In this document: positions 18,377 to 27,056 of the stretch, piece after piece
How positions within the stretch are numbered: the stretch's first letter is position 1
Layout: every line of letters starts with the position of its first letter
Assembly: GCA_001584565.1 (NCBI GenBank)
Contig: LSFY01000001.1
Coordinates: forward strand, 420,001 to 484,000
Reading direction: 5' to 3'
Source: Alkalithermobacter thermoalcaliphilus JW-YL-7 = DSM 7308
GTDB taxonomy: Bacteria; Bacillota; Clostridia; Peptostreptococcales; Peptostreptococcaceae
Length of the DNA stretch: 64,000 bases
The notes under the pieces: model-generated
What the model was told of the DNA's origin: nothing
Databases searched by the model: none
Seen by the model: the letters and a program-made list of their open reading frames with translations, nothing else
Translations under genes and position numbers: made by a program

Positions 18377-18820
18377 TTGATATTAGTATCAGCGTGTCTT
18401 TTAGGGGTTAACTGTAAATATAATGGGAAAAATAACAAAAATCAAAAGATTATTGATTATCTAAAAGATAAAAGGTTCATAATGGTTTGTCCAGAACAGT
18501 TAGGAGGGCTTACAACTCCTAGAGTTGCATGTGAAATAATTAGTGGATGTGGGCAAGATGTACTCGAAAACAAATCTAAGGTATTAAATAAAAATGGTGA
18601 AGATGTAACAGAAAATTTTATAAAAGGAGCATATGAAACACTAAAAATAGCCCAAGATTTTAACTGCAAAGAAGCTATACTAAAAGAAAAAAGTCCATCT
18701 TGTGGAGTAAGACAGATTTATGACGGAACATTTAGTGGAAATTTAAAAGATGGATGTGGAGTTACAGCATTTATTTTAAAAAGTAAAGGAATAAACTTAA
18801 AAAATGAGAATGATTTTTAA
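18377..18820 (+). CDS. DUF523 protein
   Basis: 147-residue DUF523 protein of unknown function. The conserved pattern is clear: VSACLLGVNCKYNG at the N-terminus, VCPEQLGGLTTPR, then KEKSPSCGV and DGCGVTAF. The four or more invariant cysteines suggest metal or cluster binding, which is inference. TTG start with GGAGTG, 11 bases after mutS2, and followed closely by the FMN enzyme, so the three may share a transcript. Confidence 0.85.
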   Translation: MILVSACLLGVNCKYNGKNNKNQKIIDYLKDKRFIMVCPEQLGGLTTPRVACEIISGCGQDVLENKSKVLNKNGEDVTENFIKGAYETLKIAQDFNCKEAILKEKSPSCGVRQIYDGTFSGNLKDGCGVTAFILKSKGINLKNENDF

Positions 18821-18835
18821 GGGGGAGACATAGTT

Positions 18836-19876
18836 ATGAATCTAAAAGATGTAAAAAATTTAGCAAGAGAAAGAATGAAAGGGTATTGTAGAGTTTGTAA
18901 GGAATGTAATGGAGTAGCTTGTGCAGGAGAAGTACCTGGAATGGGAGGATGTGGAAGTGGAGAATCCTTCAAAAGAAATTATGAAAGTTTAAGAAATATA
19001 AAATTAGTACTAAAGACTATACACGATGCTAAAGATCCAGATACATCTGTTGAGATATTTAAAACTAAAATAGATTTACCTTTGATAACTGCTCCTGTAA
19101 CGGGAAGTTCAATAAATATGGGTGGATATTTAACTGAACAAGAATACTCAGATGCAGCAGTTATGGGGAGTATAAAAGCAGGGACAATAGCTATGACAGG
19201 AGATAGTGCAAATCCAGATTTTTATATAGCAGGATTAAACAGTATAAAAAAGGCAAATGGAAAAGGAATAGCTATAATAAAGCCTAGAGAAAACAGTAAG
19301 ATTATAGAAAATATAAAAAAAGCAGAAGAATCTGGTGCGTTGGCTGTAGGAATAGACATAGATGGAGCAGGACTTATAACTATGGCTTTGAATGGACAGC
19401 CAGTGGGTCCAAAGACATTAGAAGAATTAAAAGAATTAACTTCATCTACAAATCTTCCATTTATAATAAAAGGAATAATGTGTGTAGAAGATGCGGTTTT
19501 AGCAGTTGAAGCTGGAGCATCAGCTATAGTTGTTTCTAATCATGGGGGAAGAGTACTTAATAATTGTTTAGCACCTTCTGATGTTCTTGAGGATATAGCT
19601 AAAGAGGTTAAAGGCAAAGTAACTATATTAGCTGATGGTAATGTAAGAGAAGGAGCAGATATATTAAAGTATATAGCTCTTGGTGCAGATGCCGTTCTTT
19701 GTGCTAGACCTATAATATGGGGAGCTTATGGAGGATATGATGATGGAGTTAAGTTGATTATAGATAACTTTAAAAATGAGTTAAAACAAGCTATGATATT
19801 AACAGGCTGTAAAGATATAAAATCTATAGATAAAAACAAAATAGTAAACTTAAACAAAGGTATTTTCAATATTTAA
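18836..19876 (+). CDS. FMN-dependent alpha-hydroxy-acid dehydrogenase family protein
   Basis: 346-residue TIM-barrel flavoprotein of the lactate dehydrogenase/glycolate oxidase family. Barrel features include LPLITAPVTGS (flavin site), the family's SNHGGRVLNN active-site His-Gly-Gly-Arg, LADGNVREGADILKYIALGADAV and CARPIIWGAYGG. The first 35 residues hold five cysteines (CRVCKECNGVACAGE... MGGCG), an extension typical of the clostridial group and not of mitochondrial-type enzymes. The substrate cannot be inferred; lactate or another 2-hydroxy acid is possible. ATG with AAGGGGGAG. Confidence 0.8.
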   Translation: MNLKDVKNLARERMKGYCRVCKECNGVACAGEVPGMGGCGSGESFKRNYESLRNIKLVLKTIHDAKDPDTSVEIFKTKIDLPLITAPVTGSSINMGGYLTEQEYSDAAVMGSIKAGTIAMTGDSANPDFYIAGLNSIKKANGKGIAIIKPRENSKIIENIKKAEESGALAVGIDIDGAGLITMALNGQPVGPKTLEELKELTSSTNLPFIIKGIMCVEDAVLAVEAGASAIVVSNHGGRVLNNCLAPSDVLEDIAKEVKGKVTILADGNVREGADILKYIALGADAVLCARPIIWGAYGGYDDGVKLIIDNFKNELKQAMILTGCKDIKSIDKNKIVNLNKGIFNI

Positions 19877-19899
19877 AATGTATGCTAACATATATGAAT

Positions 19900-20139
19900 G
19901 AAAATATACAAAATCCTATGAAAGAGAGAGTATGTATAGTAACTATTTTCAGCGAGCTAGAGTTGGTGTGAGTCTAGTAGTAGTCTATACAGAAAAGAAC
20001 TCTTGAGGATATTTTCTGAAGTAGTAGTAAGAAAATACGTATTTACCTGCGTTAAAGGTTTATGAGAGGGCTTTATAGCCAATAAGAGTGGCAACACGGG
20101 ATAAAATCTCGTCTCTTAACTTTAGAGACGAGATTTTTT
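19900..20139 (+). promoter_or_regulatory. T-box leader responding to uncharged tRNA-Arg
   Basis: The 310 bases between the FMN gene and argS are mostly a T-box leader. Stem I closes by GAGAG (near 19925) with CTCTT (20000-20004); the specifier position, by analogy with the pheS leader, is AGA (19996-19998), an Arg codon followed by A. The T-box sequence AAGAGTGGCAACACGG (about 20084-20099) departs from the AGGGTGGNACCGCG consensus at a few places; TGGC would pair with a GCCA tRNA end. The terminator has perfect 13-bp arms at 20104-20116 and 20124-20136 followed by a short T run. No convincing promoter was found. Confidence 0.88.
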
Positions 20140-20186
20140 GTTTCAAAATAATATAGATGTAAATTAAATAACTAGGAGGTATATAT

Positions 20187-21887
20187 ATGAAGGACTTTAA
20201 ATTAGAAATTGCTGAAAATATTTCTAGTCAAGTTCAAGAAATGACTTTAGAAGAGATTATTTCTCTAATAGAAGTTCCACCAAATAAAGAAATGGGAGAT
20301 TATGCTTTCCCTTGTTTTAAATTAGCTAAAGTATATAGAAAATCTCCAAATATAATCGCTCAAGAAATATCATCTAAATTACAAAATACAGAGTCTATAG
20401 AAAGTATAAATGTTTTAGGAGGATATATAAACTTTTTCGTAAATAAAAAACAGCTAGCGCAAACAGTTATAAAAGAAATTTTAGACAAAAAAGATCAATA
20501 TGGAAGTAGCAATATAGGACAAGGTAAGAAAGTAATAGTAGAATTTTCATCTCCTAATATAGCAAAGCCATTCCATATAGGACATATAAGAAGTACAGTA
20601 ATAGGAAACTCACTAGAAAAAATATATAAATTTTTAGGATATGAAACTATAAGTATAAACCATCTAGGAGATTATGGGACTCAATTTGGTAAATTAATAG
20701 TAGCATTTAAAAAATGGGGAAGTGAAGAAGAAGTTAAGAAAGAGCCAATACCTACTCTTTTAAAGCTATACATTAAGTTCCATGAAGAAGCAGAAAAAGA
20801 CCCTTCTTTAGAAGATGAGGGAAGAGAATGGTTTAAGAAGTTAGAAGAAAAAGATGAGGAAGCTACTAGATTATGGCAATGGTTTAGAGATGTTAGTTTA
20901 GAAGAATTCAATAGAGTTTACGATATGCTAAACATAAAATTTGATTCGTATGCAGGGGAAAGTTTCTATTCAGACAAGATGGATAGGGTAATAGAAATAA
21001 TGAAAGAAAAAAATATACTAAAAGAATCAAAAGGAGCATTAATAGTAGATCTTGAGGATTACAAAATGCCTCCAGCACTAATAAAGAAAAGTGATGGATC
21101 AACGCTTTATATAACAAGAGATATTACAGCTGCTTTATACAGAAAAGAACACTATGATTTTTATAAAAACATATATGTAGTGGCATCTCAGCAAAACCTT
21201 CATTTCCAACAATGGTTCAAAGTTATAGAACTTATGGGATTTGATTGGGCAAAAGATTGTATTCATGTTCCTTTTGGACTTGTAAGTTTAGAAGAAGGAA
21301 CAATAGCTACAAGAAAAGGAAGAGTAGTATTCTTAGAAGATGTATTAAATAAAGCTATACAAACAACTAAAGATATCATAAAAGAAAAAAATCCTAATCT
21401 TGAAAATATAGATGAAGTTGCAAAACAAGTTGGAATAGGAGCAGTTGTATTCCAAGAACTATCTAACAACAGAATAAAAGATTACACATTCTCTTGGGAA
21501 AGAACGCTAAACTTTGATGGAGAGACAGGGCCATATGTTCAGTATACGCATGTTAGAACTTGCTCTTTATTAAGAAAAGCGAATGAACAAGTAACAGAAG
21601 ATATAGACTTTGACTTACTAACAGATGATGATGCTATAAATGTTATAACTATATTATCTGGATTTAACAAAGCAGTAGTAGATGCTATGAGAAAAAATGA
21701 ACCTCATATAGTAGCTAGATATGTTGTAGATTTATCTCAAGCATTCAATAAATTCTATCACGATAATGCAATAATAGTAGAAGATGAAAACATAAGAAAA
21801 GCAAGACTTGCATTAGTTAAGGCAACTAAGCAAACTATAAAAAATGCTCTTTCATTATTAGGTATAGCTGCACCTGAAAGAATGTAG
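20187..21887 (+). CDS. argS: Arginine--tRNA ligase
   Basis: Class I synthetase of 566 residues. The Add1 N-terminal domain occupies residues 1-105; the HIGH motif is in SPNIAKPFHIGHIRSTVIGN around residues 123-142; the KMSK counterpart is the non-canonical EEGTIATRKG, normal for many ArgRS enzymes. The C-terminal DALR anticodon-binding domain occupies about the last 115 residues and ends in LLGIAAPERM. ATG start with AGGAGG. Preceded by an Arg-type T-box leader. Confidence 0.97.
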   Translation: MKDFKLEIAENISSQVQEMTLEEIISLIEVPPNKEMGDYAFPCFKLAKVYRKSPNIIAQEISSKLQNTESIESINVLGGYINFFVNKKQLAQTVIKEILDKKDQYGSSNIGQGKKVIVEFSSPNIAKPFHIGHIRSTVIGNSLEKIYKFLGYETISINHLGDYGTQFGKLIVAFKKWGSEEEVKKEPIPTLLKLYIKFHEEAEKDPSLEDEGREWFKKLEEKDEEATRLWQWFRDVSLEEFNRVYDMLNIKFDSYAGESFYSDKMDRVIEIMKEKNILKESKGALIVDLEDYKMPPALIKKSDGSTLYITRDITAALYRKEHYDFYKNIYVVASQQNLHFQQWFKVIELMGFDWAKDCIHVPFGLVSLEEGTIATRKGRVVFLEDVLNKAIQTTKDIIKEKNPNLENIDEVAKQVGIGAVVFQELSNNRIKDYTFSWERTLNFDGETGPYVQYTHVRTCSLLRKANEQVTEDIDFDLLTDDDAINVITILSGFNKAVVDAMRKNEPHIVARYVVDLSQAFNKFYHDNAIIVEDENIRKARLALVKATKQTIKNALSLLGIAAPERM

Positions 21888-21935
21888 TTTGTCGAAAAAT
21901 AAGTGTTTACATCTAAAAAACAAATATTATATAAT
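21888..21935 (+). promoter_or_regulatory. Spo0A box and promoter downstream of argS
   Basis: TTTGTCGAAAA at 21888-21898 is a perfect match to the Spo0A box consensus. Eight bases later comes TTTACA (21906-21911) and, after an 18-base spacer, TATAAT (21930-21935). A box just upstream of the -35 is the place expected for activation by phosphorylated Spo0A. The site begins right at the argS stop codon. Confidence 0.55.
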
Positions 21936-21941
21936 AAAGTC

Positions 21942-22028
21942 ATGAAATAAAATGTAAAACATTGTAGTAAACGCTACAGTGTTATTACCCCCCCATCATA
22001 TAGCAGCTATGAGCTGCTATTTTTTTTT
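21942..22028 (+). ncRNA. Candidate C-rich small RNA (Spo0A-linked)
   Basis: A transcript from the preceding promoter would start near 21942 and end at a strong terminator about 87 bases later. It contains a hairpin with 10-bp arms (21958-21967 and 21974-21983, one G-T pair), an unpaired run of seven C (21988-21994), and the terminator with 8-bp arms ATAGCAGC/GCTGCTAT (22000-22007, 22013-22020) and T8. No open frame of useful size is present. The alternative is that this is only the argS terminator region or an attenuated leader of the gene at 22057. Confidence 0.45.
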
Positions 22029-22056
22029 CATTTTCATATGAATAGGAGAATTGTTT

Positions 22057-22956
22057 ATGGAAGAAAGAATAAGGAATTCTTTTATATATGCTTTTTTATG
22101 TGAAAGTAAATATCTTAAAGATATGATAGTTTTAAATACAAAGTCAATAATTGATGATAAAAGCAACAAATTAAACTATATAGATTACAATAGACTTAAA
22201 GATGAATTATTGCTTTATAAATATTATGGAGAAAAAAATAATAAATCTATATATAATCTTAACTATATACTTCCAATAATACTTTGCAACACAAATTTTA
22301 AAAAGTGTGAAGAAGAAGTTATAAATAATATAAGGTTTTATACTGATAAATACGAATATGTATTTTCAGGGATTATATATAATTATATAATTCACAGTAT
22401 AATAAAAGATAAAGATAGTAATATTAGTGATATTATATCTAAACTGAAAGAGTATATTATAGAATTTAATATAGATGATATTGATATTATAAATTTTAAT
22501 AAATGCAAAATATATGTACTGCAAAAGCTTGATAGATTTTTAAAACAAGATATAAGCCTTATAAAAGAAGAAAATATAATAGATGGAATTTTAAGAGTTT
22601 TATATCAAGTGTATATACAAGATTACAATGAGGAACTTGAGGAACTCAAAAGTATAAAAAATTCTATACTTGGGATTTTAGGATTTAAACTTGATAACAA
22701 AAACATTGAAGGGTTTTCTTTTATCAATTCACTTTCTCAATATATATTAAGACTTAGAAAATATGAAATAAATAAAAAAATATACAACGAAAAAGTAAAT
22801 CCAAAAGATTTAATAAAACTAAATGTAGGGGATACTATATATAATCCGATACTTAACAACATAAAAGTAATCGATAAGAAATTAGAAAATGATATTTTAT
22901 ATATAAAAGTACTTTCAAAGTCAGGAGAATATAGTTTTAAATTTAAAAGAGCCTAG
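22057..22956 (+). CDS. Hypothetical protein, 299 residues
   Basis: I do not recognise this protein. It is very rich in Ile, Asn, Lys and Tyr, with no signal peptide and no clear membrane segment, and looks helical (repeated leucine/isoleucine-rich stretches such as ILPIILCNTNFKKCEEEV), ending in a short beta-rich tail that might be a KOW/SH3-like barrel (KLNVGDTIYNPIL, VLSKSGEYSFKFK). The ATG at 22057 follows AGGAGA; the TTG at 22051 is in frame but too close to that site. It lies after the small-RNA terminator and ends inside a bidirectional terminator. Confidence 0.6.
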   Translation: MEERIRNSFIYAFLCESKYLKDMIVLNTKSIIDDKSNKLNYIDYNRLKDELLLYKYYGEKNNKSIYNLNYILPIILCNTNFKKCEEEVINNIRFYTDKYEYVFSGIIYNYIIHSIIKDKDSNISDIISKLKEYIIEFNIDDIDIINFNKCKIYVLQKLDRFLKQDISLIKEENIIDGILRVLYQVYIQDYNEELEELKSIKNSILGILGFKLDNKNIEGFSFINSLSQYILRLRKYEINKKIYNEKVNPKDLIKLNVGDTIYNPILNNIKVIDKKLENDILYIKVLSKSGEYSFKFKRA

Positions 22957-22971
22957 CGGCTCTTTTAAATT
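22940..22971. terminator. Bidirectional terminator between convergent genes
   Basis: Perfect 14-bp stem (22940-22953 with 22958-22971) and a TAGC loop that contains the stop codon of the plus-strand gene. A- and T-runs on both sides allow it to end transcription from either direction. Confidence 0.85.
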
Positions 22972-23162
22972 TATTCTAAAGATTTAAGAAACTCCTCTTC
23001 TGTTTTTTCAGATAAAAAGCATAACTCTTGAAGAATATCATTTTTTAAATCTTTAAATTCTTCAATTTTAGTATTTTCAAATGTATATTCTAATGCTTTT
23101 AGTATAAGAAGCATATCTCTTTTTGATATTTGATTTATAGATATTTTATCGAATTGATCCAT
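22971..23162 (-). CDS. Small hypothetical protein, 63 residues
   Basis: A short acidic, helical protein (starts MDQFDKISINQISKRDMLLI, ends EEEFLKSLE). No family recognised. It is considered real because it has a good ribosome binding site (GAAGGAG, 8 bases before ATG), ends exactly at the shared terminator, and lies in the same orientation as the next gene on the minus strand, 85 bases away. Confidence 0.55.
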   Translation of the reverse strand: MDQFDKISINQISKRDMLLILKALEYTFENTKIEEFKDLKNDILQELCFLSEKTEEEFLKSLE

Positions 23163-23247
23163 TTAAAAAACTCCTTCCGTCATTGTTTGATATATTAATA
23201 TAAATTTCTATAAAATTAGATAAAAACCTTCTTAAAATTTTAACTTT

Positions 23248-23832
23248 TTAAGCTAAGGCATTAGCATGAGACAATACAATCGAATTTTTTATTATTATAA
23301 TTCCTATGACAGAAGATATATTGATTGAATGCTTAATATCATTTTCAAATCCTTGTGAATTATTTATATATTCATCATATAATTCATCTATTACTAGTTT
23401 TATATTTTCTTTATTCACATCTTTTACATAAGGAACTTTTATTTTATATAATAAATTAAGATTTTTAAATTTAGAGTGAAGTTTATTTTCATAGTTTAAA
23501 TGCTGTATTAACTTATCGTGGTAATATTCCCTATTAGAGTGAGGGAGACAGAAAAAATCAGATAAAAAATGAGTTATAATTCCTAATTTAGTAGAAAACT
23601 TATTTATAGAAATAAAGTTTTCATTTAGACCTTCCTCAGTTAAGGATAGTATTTGATCAATAACAAAGTCTAAATTTTCATTTTTATAGTGCTTTCTTAG
23701 TGCTAAACTTAAAGCTATATCAGGCTTCATAGATCCATACATTAAAAATTTTTTGTTAAGGTCTATATTTAACTCATTCTTTATATTTGTATAAATGTGA
23801 TGAGATATTATTTTATGAGTCTGAACTAACAT
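23248..23832 (-). CDS. Zinc-dependent phospholipase C-like protein
   Basis: About 194 residues related to the bacterial zinc-dependent phospholipase C/S1-P1 nuclease fold as found in small clostridial proteins. Visible metal-ligand candidates are THKIISHHIY at the N-terminus, a lone His in RKHYKNEN, and THFLSDFFCLPH with following REYYHDKLIQH around residues 90-115. There is no signal peptide, so it would be cytoplasmic, unlike secreted alpha-toxin. The ATG at 23832 follows CGGAGG; the frame is open 20 codons further, but that part lacks a binding site. Function uncertain. Confidence 0.65.
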   Translation of the reverse strand: MLVQTHKIISHHIYTNIKNELNIDLNKKFLMYGSMKPDIALSLALRKHYKNENLDFVIDQILSLTEEGLNENFISINKFSTKLGIITHFLSDFFCLPHSNREYYHDKLIQHLNYENKLHSKFKNLNLLYKIKVPYVKDVNKENIKLVIDELYDEYINNSQGFENDIKHSINISSVIGIIIIKNSIVLSHANALA

Positions 23833-23870
23833 ATTTAGCCTCCGAAAATAAAAAGATATATTTATATTAC

Positions 23871-23888
23871 AATACATGATAATGTATT
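23871..23888. repeat. Inverted repeat between divergent genes
   Basis: AATACAT and ATGTATT separated by GATA, lying between the minus-strand phospholipase-like gene and the plus-strand radical SAM gene. It could be an operator for one or both; no other support. Confidence 0.3.
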
Positions 23889-23970
23889 TCAAATGGATAA
23901 ATATTACTGTGTTGAATATATATTTAGTTTTGTGATAATATATATTGATGCAAAAGAAAGGATGATTTAT

Positions 23971-25728
23971 TTGAAAATACTACTTACAACGCTAAATTCT
24001 AAGTTTGTTCATACAAATCTTGCAATAAGGTATTTAAAAGCTTATGTTAAAGATTTGATACAGGTAGACATAAAAGAGTATACGATAAATAACACTATAG
24101 ATTATATATTAAAAGATATATACAAAGAAGATTATTCGGTAATAGGATTTTCAACTTATATATGGAATATAGAGGAAACATTAAAAATAGCTAGCTCAAT
24201 AAAAAAAGTAAGCCCTCATATCAAGATATTATTAGGTGGACCAGAAGTTTCCTATGATTATGATGAAATAATGAAAAACAATAGCTTTATAGATTATATA
24301 ATATATGGAGAAGGAGAAGAAACATTTAGAGAATTTGTTAAATATATCTTAAAAGATAAAGATATAAAAGATATTGATGGTATTGTTTATAGAAAAAAGG
24401 AAAATGTAATTATAAATAAAGAAAGAGAGCTTTTAAAAGACCTTAACTTAATACCAACTATATATAAAAATATAGATAAAAAAGAATATGAAAATAAAAT
24501 AGTTTATTATGAAACATCAAGAGGTTGTCCTTTTAACTGTCAATATTGCTTATCATCTACTATAAAGGGACTTAGATTTTTTGATATAGAAAGGGTAAAA
24601 AAAGAGTTAAAAGTTCTTATAGATGCGAAAGTAAAGCAAGTAAAGTTTATAGATAGGACTTTTAATGCAAACAAAGAATATGCTCTTGATATAATGAATT
24701 TTCTTTTAGAAAATGATAATGGATATACAAACTTTCATTTTGAAGTTACAGCTCATCTTATAGATGATCAGATGCTACAGTTTTTATCTAAATGCAAGGA
24801 AGGATTATTTCAATTTGAAATAGGAGTTCAATCTACTAATAAAGACACACTAAAAGAAATTCAAAGACAGTTCGATTTTGAAAAACTCTCATATGTAGTA
24901 AAAAAAATCTCAAGTTTTAAAAATATACATCAACACCTGGATTTGATAGCTGGACTTCCTTATGAAGATTATGAAAGTTTTAAAAGATCTTTTAATATGG
25001 TTTTTAATTTAGATATAGAAAAATTACAATTAGGTTTTTTAAAAATGTTAAAAGGTTCAGGAGTAAGAAAAGAAGCTAAAAAACACGGATATAAATATAA
25101 GGATTATCCTCCATATGAGGTTTTATCAAATAATTATATAACATATGATAAGATTCTAAAAATAAAAGATATAGAGGAAATACTAGAAATATATTTTAAT
25201 TCGAAAAACTTTATTTTATCTGTAATGTATGTTATAAAAAATTATTACGGTGACGATGCTTTTAAATTTTTTGAAGATTTATCTAATTATTGGAATGAAA
25301 ATGATTATTTTAAAACTTCCCAAGGAAAAAATGATCAATATAAAATATTTTTTTACTTTTACAGAGAAAAAATAGGTAAAAATGTAGAACTATTTAAAGA
25401 AGTTTTAAAGTATGATTATCTTTCTTTAGGAAAAACATCAAATATACCTAGCTTTTTTGAACAAATAAATATAGAAGACTTTAAAGATAGATGTCACAAA
25501 TTTTTGCAGTCAGATGAAAACGTACACAAGTTCTTACCTAAATATAAAGGTTTGCCGGCTAAATCTATAATTAAAAATGTAAGTTTTGAACTTTTCAAGT
25601 ATAATATTTTAAAACTAAAAGATAACATATATGAAAAATTAAATGAAGATATAACAACTATTTTATTTGTCTATGATGTAGATAAAAAAGTATTTGAAAA
25701 GTCTAAATCATATAAAGTAGAAATTTAG
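23971..25728 (+). CDS. B12-binding-domain radical SAM protein (DUF4080-type)
   Basis: 585-residue protein with an N-terminal cobalamin-binding-type Rossmann domain (KILLTTLNSKFVHTNLAIRY; LLGGPEVSYDYDE; YGEGEETFREF), a radical SAM core at about 185-400 (SRGCPFNCQYCLSS, the CX3CX2C cluster site; FEIGVQSTN) and a C-terminal DUF4080 region. The reaction is unknown; relatives are scattered through Clostridia. The TTG at 23971 is chosen because AAAGGATG precedes it and homologues begin M-K-I-L-L. Upstream in-frame codons from 23893 are unlikely to be translated. Followed after 10 bases by a TPR protein. Confidence 0.85.
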   Translation: MKILLTTLNSKFVHTNLAIRYLKAYVKDLIQVDIKEYTINNTIDYILKDIYKEDYSVIGFSTYIWNIEETLKIASSIKKVSPHIKILLGGPEVSYDYDEIMKNNSFIDYIIYGEGEETFREFVKYILKDKDIKDIDGIVYRKKENVIINKERELLKDLNLIPTIYKNIDKKEYENKIVYYETSRGCPFNCQYCLSSTIKGLRFFDIERVKKELKVLIDAKVKQVKFIDRTFNANKEYALDIMNFLLENDNGYTNFHFEVTAHLIDDQMLQFLSKCKEGLFQFEIGVQSTNKDTLKEIQRQFDFEKLSYVVKKISSFKNIHQHLDLIAGLPYEDYESFKRSFNMVFNLDIEKLQLGFLKMLKGSGVRKEAKKHGYKYKDYPPYEVLSNNYITYDKILKIKDIEEILEIYFNSKNFILSVMYVIKNYYGDDAFKFFEDLSNYWNENDYFKTSQGKNDQYKIFFYFYREKIGKNVELFKEVLKYDYLSLGKTSNIPSFFEQINIEDFKDRCHKFLQSDENVHKFLPKYKGLPAKSIIKNVSFELFKYNILKLKDNIYEKLNEDITTILFVYDVDKKVFEKSKSYKVEI

Positions 25729-25738
25729 GAGGTGGAAA

Positions 25739-26866
25739 ATGAGGTTTAGGATAGATAAGTATTTGCTTAAAAATACACAAAATGTATCATTTTTGACTAT
25801 AAAGTCAAATGCAGAATTAAATTTAAAAGGATATAAGATTCCTAATGAAGGTATAGATGTACCTATATTAAATGAAGAACTCGTAAAGAATATAAAAGAA
25901 AAAAAAGAGCCACTCACACTAGCTTCAATAGCTAGGGGAATGATATATATAATAGGTATAGACCACAGCTTTAGATATAATGAGGAATATAAAAAGTTTT
26001 TATACGCATTTGATAGTAAAATAGAAGATTATATCGGGCATGTAGGAGTAAAAAAAGCCCATGATAAAAAGTTTATAGACAGTTTAATATATTTTAAAGC
26101 ATTAATAACACTAAATAAGGAAAATATAAATGCTCTTTATAACTATGCGATAATTTGTCAAGATATAGCTAGAAGCTATGAAAAAACAAGGCAAACAGAA
26201 AAAATGAATGACTATTTACTAGAAGCGCTAGATAAGCTAGAAACAATAATAGATATAGAAGAAAATTTTTCTCTAGCTTATTATCAGCTAGGATATCACT
26301 ATCACAATCAGAAACAGTATGTAAAAGCTAAACTTACATGGGAAAAGGCCATTGAAACCGGATTAGATGATGACAAAACTCAAGAACTAAAAGAACATCT
26401 TAATAAGATACAATACAAAGTAGATTATGAAGAAGGCTATAATTTAGTACTTAATGGACAAGCACAAAGAGGTCTTGAAAAATTACTTCCATTAACACAG
26501 AATTATTCAGATTGGTGGAATTTACTATTTTTTATAGGTCTTGCATATAGACAGCTAAATGATATAAATAAAGCCATTGAATATTTTGAAAAAGTATTGG
26601 CAATAAACCCTAACCAAGCTGATACTCTAGCTGAGATAGGGCTTTGTAATGCTGTACTAGGAAAGTATGATAAAGCTATTGAATATTACGAAAAATCTAT
26701 AGAAATATTAGGGGAGCAATCTGAACTTTTATGCAATTTAGGTATGGTTTATCTACAAATTAACAATATTGAAAAGGCAAGTGAGTATATACAAAGAGCA
26801 TATGAACTAGATCCAAATGATGAAATAACTATATCATGCTTGAAAGAGTTAAGTAAATTTGAGTAG
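25739..26866 (+). CDS. Tetratricopeptide-repeat protein
   Basis: 375 residues, cytoplasmic. The first 120 residues are not recognised. From about residue 125 on there are TPR units, the clearest being LAYYQLGYHYHNQKQYVKAK, FFIGLAYRQLNDINKAIEYF, LAEIGLCNAVLGKYDKAIEY and LCNLGMVYLQINNIEKASEY, each spaced by 34 residues in the C-terminal part. A scaffold or adaptor role is expected for TPRs; its partner may be the radical SAM protein encoded just upstream. ATG with TAGGAGGTGG. Confidence 0.85.
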   Translation: MRFRIDKYLLKNTQNVSFLTIKSNAELNLKGYKIPNEGIDVPILNEELVKNIKEKKEPLTLASIARGMIYIIGIDHSFRYNEEYKKFLYAFDSKIEDYIGHVGVKKAHDKKFIDSLIYFKALITLNKENINALYNYAIICQDIARSYEKTRQTEKMNDYLLEALDKLETIIDIEENFSLAYYQLGYHYHNQKQYVKAKLTWEKAIETGLDDDKTQELKEHLNKIQYKVDYEEGYNLVLNGQAQRGLEKLLPLTQNYSDWWNLLFFIGLAYRQLNDINKAIEYFEKVLAINPNQADTLAEIGLCNAVLGKYDKAIEYYEKSIEILGEQSELLCNLGMVYLQINNIEKASEYIQRAYELDPNDEITISCLKELSKFE

Positions 26867-26892
26867 ATTGGAGTTTTCCAATCTACTTTTTT
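26862..26892 (+). terminator. Terminator after the TPR gene
   Basis: Perfect 10-bp arms AGTAGATTGG (26862-26871) and CCAATCTACT (26878-26887) then a T run to 26892. The TPR stop codon is inside the left arm. Confidence 0.9.
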
Positions 26893-26911
26893 CATGTTGT
26901 AAAGGAAGACT

Positions 26912-26942
26912 TTGTTCTAAAATTGTTAAAAAATTATATACT
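26912..26942 (+). promoter_or_regulatory. Possible promoter of ptb-iorAB
   Basis: TTGTTC at 26912-26917 and TATATA at 26935-26940 (17-base spacer), or TATACT at 26937-26942 (19). It is the best candidate in the 164 bases before ptb; no operator recognised. Confidence 0.35.
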
Positions 26943-27056
26943 TAAATTGTAGAATGAAAAAACAATTTCATAAGAGGAAAAAGTTTTCTTGTATAGAATA
27001 TATTAAATAAAGATGATATAAAAAGACAAATTTCAACTTTAAGAGAGGTGGTAGTT

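Noticed and set aside
23893-23970. Longer N-terminus for the radical SAM protein
   Set aside because: No ribosome binding site, and homologues begin at the K-I-L-L-T-T stretch; TTG 23971 has AAAGGATG.
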